Below, piece by piece: positions 52,565 to 62,266 of a stretch of 64,000 nt of DNA. Positions within the stretch are counted from its first letter, which is position 1. Every line of letters starts with the position of its first letter. Position numbers and translations under genes: made by a program. Source of the DNA: AP-15 sp963846635 (lineage in GTDB: Bacteria > Pseudomonadota > Alphaproteobacteria > ATCC43930 > CGMCC-115725); the NCBI GenBank assembly GCA_963846635.1, contig CAWJXM010000019.1:176100-240099 (forward strand), read 5' to 3'. The notes under the pieces are model-generated. The model made no database searches, was not told where the DNA came from, and saw only the letters and a program-made list of their open reading frames with translations.

Positions 52565-53560
52565 GTGGACATGTCCCAGCCGCCATCCGACCCGGAAACC
52601 GACCCCCAGCTGCCGGCCTCGATTGCTCCGGCCGAGCGGCTGCTGACCGCCGCCGAGTTTCACCGGCTGGCCGACGTGCCGCCGGAATTCGAATGGTTCG
52701 CCAATATCAGGAACCTCCATACCCGGCGCGCCTACGAGAACGCGATCGACGACTTCATGCGCTTTGCCGGCATCGTTCGCCCGGAGGAATTTCGCACGGT
52801 GACGCGGGCGCATGTGATCGCTTGGCGCGACGATCTGGCGCGGCGCGAGCTCGGGGGCGCCACGGTCCGGCATCGGCTCGCGGCGTTGTCGTCGCTGTTT
52901 GAATATCTCTGCGAAAAGAACGCCGTCAGCCACAACCCGGTCAAAGGCGTCAAACGGCCGAAGGTCGAAAGCGGCGAAGGCAAGACGCCGGCGCTCGGCG
53001 ACCATCAGGCGCGCGACTTACTCACGGCACCCGGCGACGAAACCATAAAGGAAAGACGCGACCGAGCGATCCTGTCGACGCTGCTCTATCACGCGCTGCG
53101 CCGCGAGGAACTGTGCAAGCTCAAGGTCAGGGACTTCAGAAACATGCGGCGCGGGGTGCCGCACCTGGTCGTTTCCGGCAAGGGCGAGAAGACCCGGTAT
53201 CTGCCATTGCATCCCGGTACCAATGCGCTGATCCACGATTACCTTGACGCGGCCAGGCACGGCGACGACGAGACCGGGCCGCTGTTCCGGCCGATCCGCA
53301 ACAACCGCACCGGCCGCACCGATAAGGCGCTCGATCCCGACATGGTCTACCGGCTGGTGCGGAGATATTCAGCGGAGCTCGGCTTTGAGATCGGCGCCCA
53401 CGCACTGCGCGCGACCGCCGCCACCAACGCACTCGATCATCAGGCCGACATCGCCAAGGTGCAGGAGTGGCTCGGCCACGCCAACATCGCCACCACCCGC
53501 ATCTACGATCACCGCAAGTCGCGGCCCGAGGACAGTCCGACGTTCAAGGTGGCATATTAG
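52565..53560 (+). CDS. Tyrosine recombinase (XerC/D-like)
   Basis: 331 residues. The N-terminal SAM-like domain includes NLHTRRAYENAIDDFMRFAG. The catalytic residues are R in HALRREELCKLK, K in VSGKGEKTRYLPL, HALR in GAHALRATAATNAL, H in WLGHANI and Y in TTRIYDHR. It is probably a transposon- or integron-type resolvase of mobile DNA rather than the chromosomal Xer. The IS1595 element abuts its GTG, so expression may depend on the IS. Confidence 0.88.
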   Translation: MDMSQPPSDPETDPQLPASIAPAERLLTAAEFHRLADVPPEFEWFANIRNLHTRRAYENAIDDFMRFAGIVRPEEFRTVTRAHVIAWRDDLARRELGGATVRHRLAALSSLFEYLCEKNAVSHNPVKGVKRPKVESGEGKTPALGDHQARDLLTAPGDETIKERRDRAILSTLLYHALRREELCKLKVRDFRNMRRGVPHLVVSGKGEKTRYLPLHPGTNALIHDYLDAARHGDDETGPLFRPIRNNRTGRTDKALDPDMVYRLVRRYSAELGFEIGAHALRATAATNALDHQADIAKVQEWLGHANIATTRIYDHRKSRPEDSPTFKVAY

Positions 53561-53731
53561 AAATTAGCCGCGCCAGTGCTTCATTTGGTTGGGGTAAAGG
53601 CGGCTCGAATATGGATTGAAGTAGGGGACGGCAGGCTTATTGAGCCGTTGGGCCGCGCTGCGCGTTGGGTTGCGGCGGACGCCATTCCGCCTAATTGCTG
53701 GCACTCGCAACATTAGTCTTATCTTTGAGGG
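53561..53731. repeat. Dispersed repeat, second copy
   Basis: 53621-53658 matches 40764-40801 with about seven differences (GTAGGGGACGGCAGGCTTAT at its start). It is found just after a gene in both places. Origin unknown. Confidence 0.5.
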
Positions 53732-54037
53732 TTATGGCCGTCGCATCGCAACGCGGCGAATCCAGGCTCCCGACCTCCTGCGCTGAGCGATCAGGCGACT
53801 TATGCTGCGAATGTGGCGAGATAGTTCCGTCCCGCCCGCGAGCGCTACCGTTGTTGCGAACCAGGCGGCGCGTCTGATCGCTCTGCCAATGATCAAAGTC
53901 AGCCGAGACGAGGGCTTGTCTTCGAGCCAATATTTGGAAAACCAGTCTGGGTCCGGCCCGAAGGGGCCGAGGCACGCCGGCGGCACCACCGGCCTATCTT
54001 CTGGCGGAGATCTCCCTGTCAGAGTGGCTGTGGACAT
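53732..54037 (-). CDS. Hypothetical membrane-associated protein (101 aa)
   Basis: MSTATLTGRSPPEDRPVVPP, then FGPDPDWFSKYWLEDKPSSR and a hydrophobic helix with AAWFATTVALAGGTEL. The DWFxKYW...P block resembles small rhizobial membrane proteins. Arginine-rich C-terminus. Function unknown. Confidence 0.45.
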   Translation of the reverse strand: MSTATLTGRSPPEDRPVVPPACLGPFGPDPDWFSKYWLEDKPSSRLTLIIGRAIRRAAWFATTVALAGGTELSRHIRSISRLIAQRRRSGAWIRRVAMRRP

Positions 54038-54414
54038 TTTTCCCCTCCGTTCTGCTGGGCAAAGGGACGTTCTGATTAAGACTCGCTAAAAATCTGGCGC
54101 TCGCCCTCGCCCTTTGATGTGAAGCTGCCCACACAGGACCAGATTTTTTGCGGAAAATCCTCCAGTACCTATACCGATAGAACCGAACCGCCATAAAAGC
54201 TCGTAGTTCGACTTGGTAAGGAATCGGTGTCCATCGGGTTCTCCTAGGCCGCTGGACCACCGTTAATCAGGTTCTCATCAATGCTGCGTCCCGCCAGCGG
54301 TCTAAATGGGCGCGGCGGAGGCGATATCCGCCTGTCGGCTTTGGGAGGAGGCCTTGCCCGAACACATTTGGCGACGAATTAGGATCAGAGCCAGCAGAGA
54401 CACGCACTCTGCCG
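54038..54414. other. Stretch without a clear gene
   Basis: Two reverse frames near 54038-54260 carry only short protein-like pieces. Nothing assignable. Confidence 0.4.
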
Positions 54415-54603
54415 TCATACCATTGTACGCCTTGGCGGAAGTCGCTCGATGACTTCACCCGTGTCGCGATTTACGATTTTCGCGCCTTCTCCCGCACGCG
54501 CGGCGGCGCGCGCTACCCATTGCGCTTCATCTAGCCGCTTCGTGGTTACCAGCCCCCTGCCTTGCACGTGAATTTCGAAAGTTGGCTGAGGAGTAGACCG
54601 CAT
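54415..54603 (-). CDS. Small hypothetical protein (62 aa)
   Basis: MRSTPQPTFEIHVQGRGLVT, then TKRLDEAQWVARAAARAGEG and KIVNRDTGEVIERLPPRR. Strand-helix-strand order. The frame extends upstream to 54846, but that part, near IS sequence, looks non-coding. Function unknown. Confidence 0.45.
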   Translation of the reverse strand: MRSTPQPTFEIHVQGRGLVTTKRLDEAQWVARAAARAGEGAKIVNRDTGEVIERLPPRRTMV

Positions 54604-54788
54604 CGGTATCCACACATAGGGGTCTGCAGCGCTGGAGGTGACGAGGGCAGAAGAATCATCGAGCCGACTATCTATATAGCAGGGTGGCAAAAGTCTCCCA
54701 GTCTGCGGGTTTTTGCCACCCGCGAAACGGGGCTGAGGTCTATCGACCTCGGCCATTTCTTTGTAATGGATCGCCGGCCGACAATGTA

Positions 54789-56356
54789 TGTATGTATGTG
54801 TCAACCCGATACAGATGTCACTATTTCTGCCATTTACAGATGTCACTGGGTCCGGGCGGCGGGCGGGCGCGGAGCCCCAGCGTAGCGCAGCGCCCGACCG
54901 GCGCCCGCAACGCGGATGGGTGCAACCCGCTCCCGGTGTTTACCGAGCGGGCGCGGCCCGCTTGGCTCGTAGAACAGTTCAGCCGACTTTAAACAGACGA
55001 GGATTGCGCTGATCGCGACGGCGTGGGGCGCGACCGCTGCGATGTTCGGGCTCGCGCCGAAGCTGCTGGTCGCGGATGAAAGCAAGCGCGGCACCGAGCT
55101 GTTTGTTCTCGACGATCGCGGCCTGCGAGACCTGGCGAATTTTGTCGAAGGTCCGATACGCCAGTTCGACGCCGCGGTAACGGATTGCCAGCCGACCGTC
55201 AGGATAATCGACGACGGTGACCCGCTTGCCGATCGCCGCCTTGGCTTGCTCGCTTGGCTCCAGGATGAAGAGGATCTTGTCGTATTGCAGGGTCAATGCC
55301 CGCGAAAGCGTGCGCTCCTCCTTCCAGGCAAAGGCGTCGTCGAGATCGTCGCCGGCGCGCAGCGGCCGGTGCAGGTCCTTCTTGTTCGCCGGCGGCTTGG
55401 CAAAGCGCGCGTTGTAGTCAGCGATGAACCCTGGGAGCAGGGCGTTGCCTTCTGCCAGCGTGGCAGCGCCCGCCAGCCGCAATTCCTTGACTAGCCGATC
55501 CTGCAACGTCTTGTTCGCACGCTCGACCCGCCCCTTTGCCGGGCTCGAATTGGCGCAGATGATGTCGATATTGAGTGCGTGCAGGGCGCGGCCAAACTGG
55601 GTCATCCCGTCACCGCCAAGGGCGCCTGGATGGTTGACCCGAAAGACCCCATGCTTGTCGCTGTACAACGCGACCGGCTTGCCCCAGGCCTCCAGATAGG
55701 CGCGGGCCGCGTGAAAATAGGCGAAAGTCGACTCGCTCTCGACAAATTGCAGATGCATCAGCCGGCTGGTCGCGTCGTCGACAAACACCAGCAAGGTGCA
55801 TTGGGGCCCGCGATCCTCGAACCACCAATGCTCGCTGCCGTCAACCTGCACCAGTTCGCCAATGCAGTCGCGACGATGGCGTGGCTGATGAACTTGCTTG
55901 CGCCGCTGCTTGCGGTCACACCACAGCCCATCGGTGATCATCCACAGGCGAAGGGTCTCGCGGCCGAGCGTAATCCCATGAACCTCGCGCAATTTCTCGG
56001 CCGCCAAAGTCGGGCCGAAATCCCAGTAGCGCTGGCGGATGATCGTCAGCGCCTTGGTGCGAAGCTCCTCAGGCTTGCGCCGGTTGCTGTGGCAACCGCG
56101 TCGTTTCGAGATCAGGCCGTTCGGACCCTCGAGCCGGAACGCCTTTAACAACCGAAACACCTGACGGCGCTCAAGTCCCAATAACTGACCCGCCGCCGCA
56201 GTCGTCAATCGCTGCCGATCCAAATCCCGCAGCACCTCCAACCGCCTCAGTTCCCCATCGCTCATCAGCCGAACCGTCATCCCCGACACCCCCCGGATAA
56301 CCCCCGGGGAGTGTCATCTGTAATTGGCAGAGGGGTGACATTTTGATCGGGCGCCT
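54789..56356. mobile_element. ISNCY-type element (about 1568 bp)
   Basis: Inner inverted repeats: left TTCTGCCATTTACAGATGTC, right read inward CTCTGCCAATTACAGATGAC, each preceded by an ATGTCAC and a CCCGAT block. The 8-bp ACAATGTA is found directly outside both proposed ends (54781-54788 and 56357-56364). The left end carries TGTATGTATGTG, so the exact edge could shift by one or two 4-bp units. Confidence 0.8.
54979..56289 (-). CDS. ISNCY-family transposase (integrase-core)
   Basis: 436 residues. The N-terminal helix-turn-helix (LTTAAAGQLLGLERRQVFRL) precedes an rve-type core: ELVQVDGSEHWWFEDRGPQC (first Asp), VALYSDKHGVFRV (second Asp) and ANSSPAKGRVERANKTLQDR (Glu). The C-terminal beta domain includes KRVTVVDYPDGRLAIRYRGV. 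Full length and probably active. Confidence 0.9.
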   Translation of the reverse strand: MSGMTVRLMSDGELRRLEVLRDLDRQRLTTAAAGQLLGLERRQVFRLLKAFRLEGPNGLISKRRGCHSNRRKPEELRTKALTIIRQRYWDFGPTLAAEKLREVHGITLGRETLRLWMITDGLWCDRKQRRKQVHQPRHRRDCIGELVQVDGSEHWWFEDRGPQCTLLVFVDDATSRLMHLQFVESESTFAYFHAARAYLEAWGKPVALYSDKHGVFRVNHPGALGGDGMTQFGRALHALNIDIICANSSPAKGRVERANKTLQDRLVKELRLAGAATLAEGNALLPGFIADYNARFAKPPANKKDLHRPLRAGDDLDDAFAWKEERTLSRALTLQYDKILFILEPSEQAKAAIGKRVTVVDYPDGRLAIRYRGVELAYRTFDKIRQVSQAAIVENKQLGAALAFIRDQQLRREPEHRSGRAPRRRDQRNPRLFKVG

Positions 56357-56392
56357 ACAATGTAAAGTCGCGTAAAGTTGTTTACGGAAAAT

Positions 56393-57595
56393 CTATAGGC
56401 ACGACACCCTTGCCTCGACCCTTCTCACCGCTCTCCCGAGCTGCTTACCAAGATCGATACCAGTCCGTTCGACCCCGACATGTGTAACGGTTGCAACTAC
56501 GACCAGCAGCACCGCACATAACAAAATCACAGACCAATGCCCCAGCGGTGACCAGAGTGCTATGTCTCGCGCCCATTTAACTGAAAACACCACAGTTAAA
56601 ACGAGCCCTTGAAGAAGATAAATACCATAGCTCACATCGCCAAGTCGGCGAGCGGGTCGGCTCGTAAGAAGCCCGAAGAACGAACAACCTGACGATATAA
56701 AATAAAATATACCCCCAAGCAACATCGTTACACCGATGTTATGGCAGGAGTTGAATGCGATGAAGACGGTGCAGATCAACGTCCCGACAATCACCGACGA
56801 GAGAGAGTCCCGTATCTTGGCTGCCATACCGTTGCAGGCCAGAGACCCACATGTCATACCGGTGAGAAACAAGGCAATGCAGACTGATGGGGGCGCCATC
56901 TCGGCTGGCTCGGTATGCGTTCCCATATAGGCGAGGCTAATCACGAGCGCGCCTGCCGAGAATGGTAAATGTATTTTCGGTTTACTAGCAGCAAGCGCGA
57001 GCACCGGAAGACTTAAGTAGAAATACCATTCATATTTAAGAGTCCACATCACTCCTGCAAGTATAAGATTTGTATTTTTGTAATTATTAATATCATCTGC
57101 GCGCAGAAGTCCCAGCGAAAGCCATTGAATTATTCCCTTTAAGAACTGATATGCTGGTACGTTCAGATGCCATCCTCCTCGTGCAAACACGATCACTAAG
57201 ACAGCCGCAAATGCGAAAAGGTATAGCGGACCTATGCGAAACACCCGCCCGATATAAAGCTGAAGCCAATCCAGTCGACCCCGCTCGGCGACGATGCGCG
57301 ACCAGAACAAGTAGCCAGTAATCATGAAAAACATCGCGACGCCCACCTGACCGAGTAGGCTATAGAACCCCCAGGGAGGTAGCCGCCATTGCTGATATAA
57401 GAGGTATTCGTGATAGATAGCGGCGTGATGGAAAAACACACCCAGCGCAAGAAAACCACGGAGGCCATCGAGCGTCGAAATCCGTGCCCCGCGCGGGTTT
57501 GGCGGGGCATCTGCGGCTTTGAAAAGTGGGCTTGCGGCGATGACGAGCAGAAAGACTGTGCAAGCGGAGTACGGCCAGATCGAATATGTGCTCAT
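56393..57595 (-). CDS. Acyltransferase 3 family membrane protein
   Basis: 400 residues, about 10 membrane helices. ISTLDGLRGFLALGVFFHHA carries the catalytic His of the OafA/YrhL family. YIGRVFRIGPLYLFAFAAVL is the conserved R-x10-type block and LKYEWYFYLSLPVLAL another. Such enzymes O-acylate surface sugars using cytoplasmic acyl donors. The ATG at 57595 is preferred because the longer frame runs into a broken IS. Codon use is AT-richer than its neighbours, suggesting acquisition. Confidence 0.85.
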   Translation of the reverse strand: MSTYSIWPYSACTVFLLVIAASPLFKAADAPPNPRGARISTLDGLRGFLALGVFFHHAAIYHEYLLYQQWRLPPWGFYSLLGQVGVAMFFMITGYLFWSRIVAERGRLDWLQLYIGRVFRIGPLYLFAFAAVLVIVFARGGWHLNVPAYQFLKGIIQWLSLGLLRADDINNYKNTNLILAGVMWTLKYEWYFYLSLPVLALAASKPKIHLPFSAGALVISLAYMGTHTEPAEMAPPSVCIALFLTGMTCGSLACNGMAAKIRDSLSSVIVGTLICTVFIAFNSCHNIGVTMLLGGIFYFISSGCSFFGLLTSRPARRLGDVSYGIYLLQGLVLTVVFSVKWARDIALWSPLGHWSVILLCAVLLVVVATVTHVGVERTGIDLGKQLGRAVRRVEARVSCL

Positions 57596-57609
57596 TGATA
57601 CCTGCCTAG

Positions 57610-59060
57610 TACTACAGTTGCGTTTTATAACCTTGCCTCCATATGGAGGCAGAGGATATCTGTCTCGGGTGGTGCGAGTTGGTTGTGGGTTCGGAGTACG
57701 ACGGAGTATTGGGCTGGCGTGCTGAGCTGGCTGAGTTGCAAGAGCGTTTGGGTGAGCTGTTTGGGCGGGCGGACGCGCGCCGGCAAGCAAACCTCTATCT
57801 CGAAGGTCTGCTGAGCGCGGTCGAGCGCAAGAACGGCTGGCAGTTGGCCGAGCAGATCGGCGATGCCCGCCCGTGGCGCACGCAACGGGTGCTGAGCCGG
57901 ACGCTGTGGGCGGCGGATGCGGCGCGCGATCTATGCCGGGAGTATGTCGTCGAGCCCCTGGGCGCGGCCGATGGCGTTCTCGTCATCGACGAGACCGGTT
58001 TTCTCAAGAAGGGCCGCAAATCGGCCGGAGTGGCGCGGCAATACAGCGGCACCGCCGGGCGCATCGACCCTTCGACTTTGCTCAGGACTGCCAGATTGGG
58101 GTGTTTCTCGCCTATGCCAGCGGTCGCGGGCACGCGCTGATCGATCGCGAACTGTATCTGCCGCAGGACTGGGCGGAAGATGGCGCGCGCCGGGCGACGG
58201 CGGGGATCCCCAGGGCGGTGTCGTTTGCCACCAAGCCGCAATTGGCGTAGCGCATGATTGCGCGTGCCATCGCCACGGGAGTGCCGTTCGCCTGGGTGGT
58301 GGGCGACACGGTCTACGGCTCGGACCGTCGCTTGCGGCGGTTTCTCGAACAGCACGAGCGGCCCTTTGTCCTGGCGGTACGCAGCAACGAGAAGCTGTGG
58401 TCGGTGCTGGCGGGCCGCCTCGGGCAGCATACCGCGGCCGATCTCGCCGCCGCGCTGCCAGCCGCCGCCTGGCACCGCCTCTCGGCCGGGGCGGGAGCCA
58501 AGGGCGAGCGACTGTACGACTGGGCGCGCGTGCGCCTCGCCCGGCGGCAAGCGCCACCCTGGAAACATTGGCTGCTGATCCGGCGCAGCCACAGCAAGCC
58601 CGAGGAATGCGCCTACTATGTCGTCTTCGCGCCAGCCGAGACCACACGCGCGGCGCTGGCCCGCGTCGCCGGACGGCGCTGGACCATCGAAGAGTGCTTC
58701 GAAGCGGGCAAGCAGGAGGTCGGGCTTGGCGATTATGAGATCCGCAGCTGGCAGGGCTGGCATCGCCACATCACCCTGGCCCTGCTGGCGCTGGCCTTTC
58801 TCGCCGCCCTGCGGGCCAAGCTCAACCGCGCGACGGCGGCGCCGGACAAAAGGGGGGCCCCGATCTCGCCTTCCAGTCGCTCTCAGCGCACCTGAGATCC
58901 GCCGTCTCATCGCCAAGCTCCAGGCCCTGACCCATGCCGCATTGCGCTTTATCCTCGACTGGTCGCTATGGTGGCGCTGTCACCAGGCCAATGCCAGGAG
59001 ATGCCATTGGAAACGGCGCGCCACGCATCGCCGACCTCATCACAAAACACAACTGTAGTA
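57610..59060. mobile_element. IS701-family element (1451 bp), transposase broken
   Basis: Terminal repeats: left TACTACAGTTGCGTTTTATA, right read inward TACTACAGTTGTGTTTTGTG. The 4-bp CTAG lies on both sides (57606-57609 and 59061-59064), the usual IS701 duplication size. Confidence 0.88.
57643..58895 (+). pseudogene. IS701-family transposase, disrupted
   Basis: The N-terminal part has VLVIDETGFLKKGRKSAGVA with the first Asp. The C-terminal part has VPFAWVVGDTVYGSDRRLRR (second Asp) and RRWTIEECFEAGKQEVGLGD (Glu). Two lesions separate them. An extra segment of about 20 bp (CCCTTCGACTTTGCTCAGGA, near 58069) replaces the natural GRIENCQIGVF reading, and a TAG (58248-58250) occurs where QLARRM is expected. 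Inactive in cis. Confidence 0.82.
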
Positions 59061-59064
59061 CTAG

Positions 59065-59195
59065 GGCGGTTTCTCCGATCGAATTGGTGCAGTTCGGCCC
59101 GCCTCTGTCCTTGCCCGCAAGGCTGTTGAACTCCGCGCCGGTGGCGTCCAGCGATCCGGACGTGGCGCCGTTGGTAGTGCTCGATTCAAAGTCAT
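59065..59195 (-). other. Unassigned residue of a coding frame downstream of ligD
   Basis: A reverse frame reads FESSTTNGATSGSLDATGAE then FNSLAGKDRGGPNCTN. It looks protein-like and is cut by the IS701 insertion. Family unknown. Confidence 0.3.
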
Positions 59196-61823
59196 TTAGC
59201 CGTTGCCCAGCGTCTCGATCGCAGCCGCAAGCGATCGCTCGCCCTCGCAGTAATCTTCCCAGGCGATCAGCTTGCGCACCAGCGGCGGTGCGGTCCGGAT
59301 CGTGTATTTCTGTGGATCCAGCCCTCTCTTCACCTGGCTCCAGCTCACGGGCATGGAAATCGGCGCTCCGGGCCGCCCGCGCGGCGAGAGCGGCGCTACC
59401 GCTGTGGACATGCGGTCGTTGCGCAGATAATCGAGGAAAATACGGCCATGACGTTCCTTCTTCGACATGTTGATCAGGTAGCGGTCCGGCGAGTCCGCGG
59501 CCATGCGCTGGCAAACGTCGCGGGCGAATGCTTTAGCGATCGGCCAACCGATGTCCTTGGCCTCCACCGGCGTCACCACATGCAAGCCCTTGCCGCCCGT
59601 CGTCTTGCAGAAGCTTACGAGGCCCAGAGCATGCAGACGGTCGCGGATCTCGCAAGCCCCGGCAATCACCTGCTCAAACGGCACGTCCGGCGCCGGATCC
59701 AAGTCAAACACCACCCGCCCCGGCTGCTCGGGCTCGAATGGCTGGCAATTCCATGGATGCAATTCCAGAGCACCGACTTGCGCCGCTGCAATCAGGGCTT
59801 CGACCCGGTCGAACTGCAGGTAGGGCTTGCGATCACCCCAAACCGTCACCTCCGTGATTAGCGAGGACTGGCCCCTGTCGGTGTGACGCTGGAAAAACTT
59901 TTCTTCGCCCTCGATCCCCGTGGGCATGCGGATCATCGAGCACGGCCGACCTTTGATGTGCTGGATCAGCCAATCGCCAATGGCTTCGTAGTAGCGGGCG
60001 AGATCGAGTTTGGTGATCGGCTGGTTGTCATGTGCATCGGGCCAGAGCCGTCGGTTGGCGTGTGAGATCGTGACGCCCATGACCGATGCGAAGCCACGCG
60101 ACGTCCCTGCACTGTTTCGCGGGGTCGCGCCCGGTGCGGGTTCCATAAGCTCGGTCGCGGCCGGCGCCGTCGTTTCGGCCTCGACCTCCTCGGCGGGCTT
60201 GTCCTGCCGCAGCGCTTTGAACGATGCCTGGCGCAGCCGCCCGTCCGCGGTGAACCCCTCGTACTCGATCTCGGCGACAAGCTCCGGCCGCACCCAATGG
60301 ACGTCGCCCGTCTTGCGGGGCGAGCCCTTGCCGGTGAAGGGGCTCTTATCGGTCTCGAGCGGCTTCAGCTGCGGCAGCAGCCGGTCCACTTTCTCGCGGT
60401 CGAAGCCGGTCCCAACGCGGCCCACCGGGACGAGGCGACCGTCGCGGTTGACGCCGGCGATCAGCGATCGGAAGGCACCGTCGGTCGTGGTGTAGCCGCC
60501 GATCACCACTTCGTGGCCCCCCCGGCACTTGGACTTCATCCAGCTGTCCCCGCGCCCTGACTGGTAAGGGGCGTCGAGACGCTTGGAGACGATCCCCTCC
60601 AGATCCATCCGGCATGCCGATAGCAGGACGGCATCGCCTGCCGTCACGAAATGATCGACATAGCGGATGTTGACCGGCGCCTGCTCGATCACTGCTGGCA
60701 GCCGCGCCTTCCGCTCCGCGAGGGGCAACGGGCGCAGGTCCTCCGCCCCTGCGAACATCTGGTCGAAGACGAAAAACACCAGCTCCTTGGTCTTGCCATC
60801 CGCGATCGCCACCTGCAACGCAGCGAAATCCGGCGCACCGCTGTGGTCGAGCGCCACCACCTCCCCATCGATGATGCCGTCGGGCAGATCGGCCCCGGCG
60901 GCCGTGATGGCCGAGAATTTGTCCGACCAGTCGAGCCCCTTGCGGGTAAGAAGGGTGGCTTTGCCGCCCTCGATCCGCATCTGCATGCGGTAGCCGTCAA
61001 ACTTGATCTCGTGGGCCCAACCGGGGCCGGCGGGCGGCTTCGCCACGGATTTGGCGAGCTGCGGCTCAATGAATGGGGGCAGGCTATCCGCGGTCTTGCG
61101 CTTCGCCTCTGCCCGCGGCGATTTAACGGACGCCGCAACCCGAGGCGACCCCGCCGCTTGGCCATCGTTGCTGTTGCTCTGCCACACCGCGCCGGCCTCT
61201 GAACCTGAAGCCGTCATAAAGAGCTTGGCGCGCCGTCCCTTCCCGGCTGCGATCTCGTCCAAGGTCCGTCCCGATGCGACGGACCGGTCATCAGGAGAGG
61301 GGCCAGCGACATTGCCCGGGACGGCAGCCTCGTCGCGATGCTTGATCAGCATCCAATTAGCTCGGCCGCCATTGCGCCGGGTCCGCACGATGACCCAGGA
61401 GCCATGCATCCGCTCGCCTTCCATGACGAATTTCAACTCGCCCTTGCCCAGTGCCTGGCCGATCTTTTCGAACCCCTCTTGCGGGGCCCAATAGCCTCGG
61501 TCCCAGAGCATCACGGTGCCGCCGCCATACTGCCCTTTCGGGATTGTGCCCTCGAAATCGCCGTAGTCGAGGGGGTGATCCTCGACCTCCATGGCCAAAC
61601 GTCGATCGTTCGGGTCAAGCGATGGCCCCTTGGGGATCGCCCAGGACTTGAAGACCCCATCATATTCGAGGCGCAGATCAAAATGCAGATGGCTGGCCGC
61701 GTGCTTCTGGATGACGAAGCGCAACCGATCGGAGGCGACGACCTTGTCGTTCCCCGACGGCTCCGCAGTTTTGTCGAAATCCCGCATCTCCTGATACCGG
61801 GTAAGCCCCGCTGTCGCCATCAT
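59196..61823 (-). CDS. ligD: Multifunctional ATP-dependent DNA ligase LigD
   Basis: 875 residues from MMATAGLTRYQEMRDFDKTA. Order: 3'-phosphoesterase domain (HLHFDLRLEYDGVFKSWAIP), ATP-dependent ligase domain with adenylation lysine in EIKFDGYRMQ and DGEVVALD, then AEP polymerase domain with VFDLDPAPD (metal site) and TTGGKGLHVV. This is the standard PE-Lig-Pol order of rhizobial LigD. With Ku it performs non-homologous end joining of double-strand breaks. The linker contains long Ala/Pro-rich stretches. Confidence 0.95.
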   Translation of the reverse strand: MMATAGLTRYQEMRDFDKTAEPSGNDKVVASDRLRFVIQKHAASHLHFDLRLEYDGVFKSWAIPKGPSLDPNDRRLAMEVEDHPLDYGDFEGTIPKGQYGGGTVMLWDRGYWAPQEGFEKIGQALGKGELKFVMEGERMHGSWVIVRTRRNGGRANWMLIKHRDEAAVPGNVAGPSPDDRSVASGRTLDEIAAGKGRRAKLFMTASGSEAGAVWQSNSNDGQAAGSPRVAASVKSPRAEAKRKTADSLPPFIEPQLAKSVAKPPAGPGWAHEIKFDGYRMQMRIEGGKATLLTRKGLDWSDKFSAITAAGADLPDGIIDGEVVALDHSGAPDFAALQVAIADGKTKELVFFVFDQMFAGAEDLRPLPLAERKARLPAVIEQAPVNIRYVDHFVTAGDAVLLSACRMDLEGIVSKRLDAPYQSGRGDSWMKSKCRGGHEVVIGGYTTTDGAFRSLIAGVNRDGRLVPVGRVGTGFDREKVDRLLPQLKPLETDKSPFTGKGSPRKTGDVHWVRPELVAEIEYEGFTADGRLRQASFKALRQDKPAEEVEAETTAPAATELMEPAPGATPRNSAGTSRGFASVMGVTISHANRRLWPDAHDNQPITKLDLARYYEAIGDWLIQHIKGRPCSMIRMPTGIEGEEKFFQRHTDRGQSSLITEVTVWGDRKPYLQFDRVEALIAAAQVGALELHPWNCQPFEPEQPGRVVFDLDPAPDVPFEQVIAGACEIRDRLHALGLVSFCKTTGGKGLHVVTPVEAKDIGWPIAKAFARDVCQRMAADSPDRYLINMSKKERHGRIFLDYLRNDRMSTAVAPLSPRGRPGAPISMPVSWSQVKRGLDPQKYTIRTAPPLVRKLIAWEDYCEGERSLAAAIETLGNG

Positions 61824-61948
61824 CCGCTCCGATCTGCCCTGGAGTTGAACGGAGTGGGGACGCCAGCCGATCCTGTGCGACATCGGATCCACCGGCGCGG
61901 TTGAACCCTCTGGCGTCATATCGCGTTTACCGGCAGAGGAGACTGGCC

Positions 61949-62185
61949 ATGCCGAACGCCCCCGCGCGAGAATTCCGGGTCCACGCCAGTCATATCGACA
62001 GCCATCATGCGCGGCACGTGACGGAGACAAGCTTCGAGGCCGCCGCTGTGGCCTACATCGAACACCACCCCTACGCTGCGGACGAGGAGCATGAGATCCG
62101 TGTGGTCGTGCGCGAGGTATCCAGCGGGCACGAGCACTGTTTCAAGATCGACCTCGAAACCGGCGAAACGGCGTCGTGCGGCTGA
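61949..62185 (+). CDS. DUF5961-like small protein next to ligD/ku
   Basis: 78 residues from MPNAPAREFRVHASHIDSHH, then ETSFEAAAVAYIEHHPYAAD and HEIRVVVREVSSGHEHCFKI. I recall this small His-rich family beside ku/ligD in rhizobia. An upstream start at 61901 is possible but lacks a site. Function in end joining is unproven. Confidence 0.65.
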   Translation: MPNAPAREFRVHASHIDSHHARHVTETSFEAAAVAYIEHHPYAADEEHEIRVVVREVSSGHEHCFKIDLETGETASCG

Positions 62186-62266
62186 TCGGCGTCCGCCTCG
62201 AACGCCTCGGCCTAGAGGCTGTTAACTGAGGCCGAATGCGCGTCTAAGCCCCAAAAGGATCTCGAC

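Noticed and set aside
54789..54800. TGTATGTATGTG as a phase-variable microsatellite
   Set aside because: Only two to three 4-bp units, located at an IS end and not in a gene.
56393..57790. 465-residue version of the acyltransferase
   Set aside because: The extra N-terminal residues are antisense to the IS701 element inserted upstream; the ATG at 57595 opens directly into a membrane helix.
60010..61904. Several long forward frames opposite ligD
   Set aside because: They are antisense shadows of a well-conserved gene and show no domain pattern.
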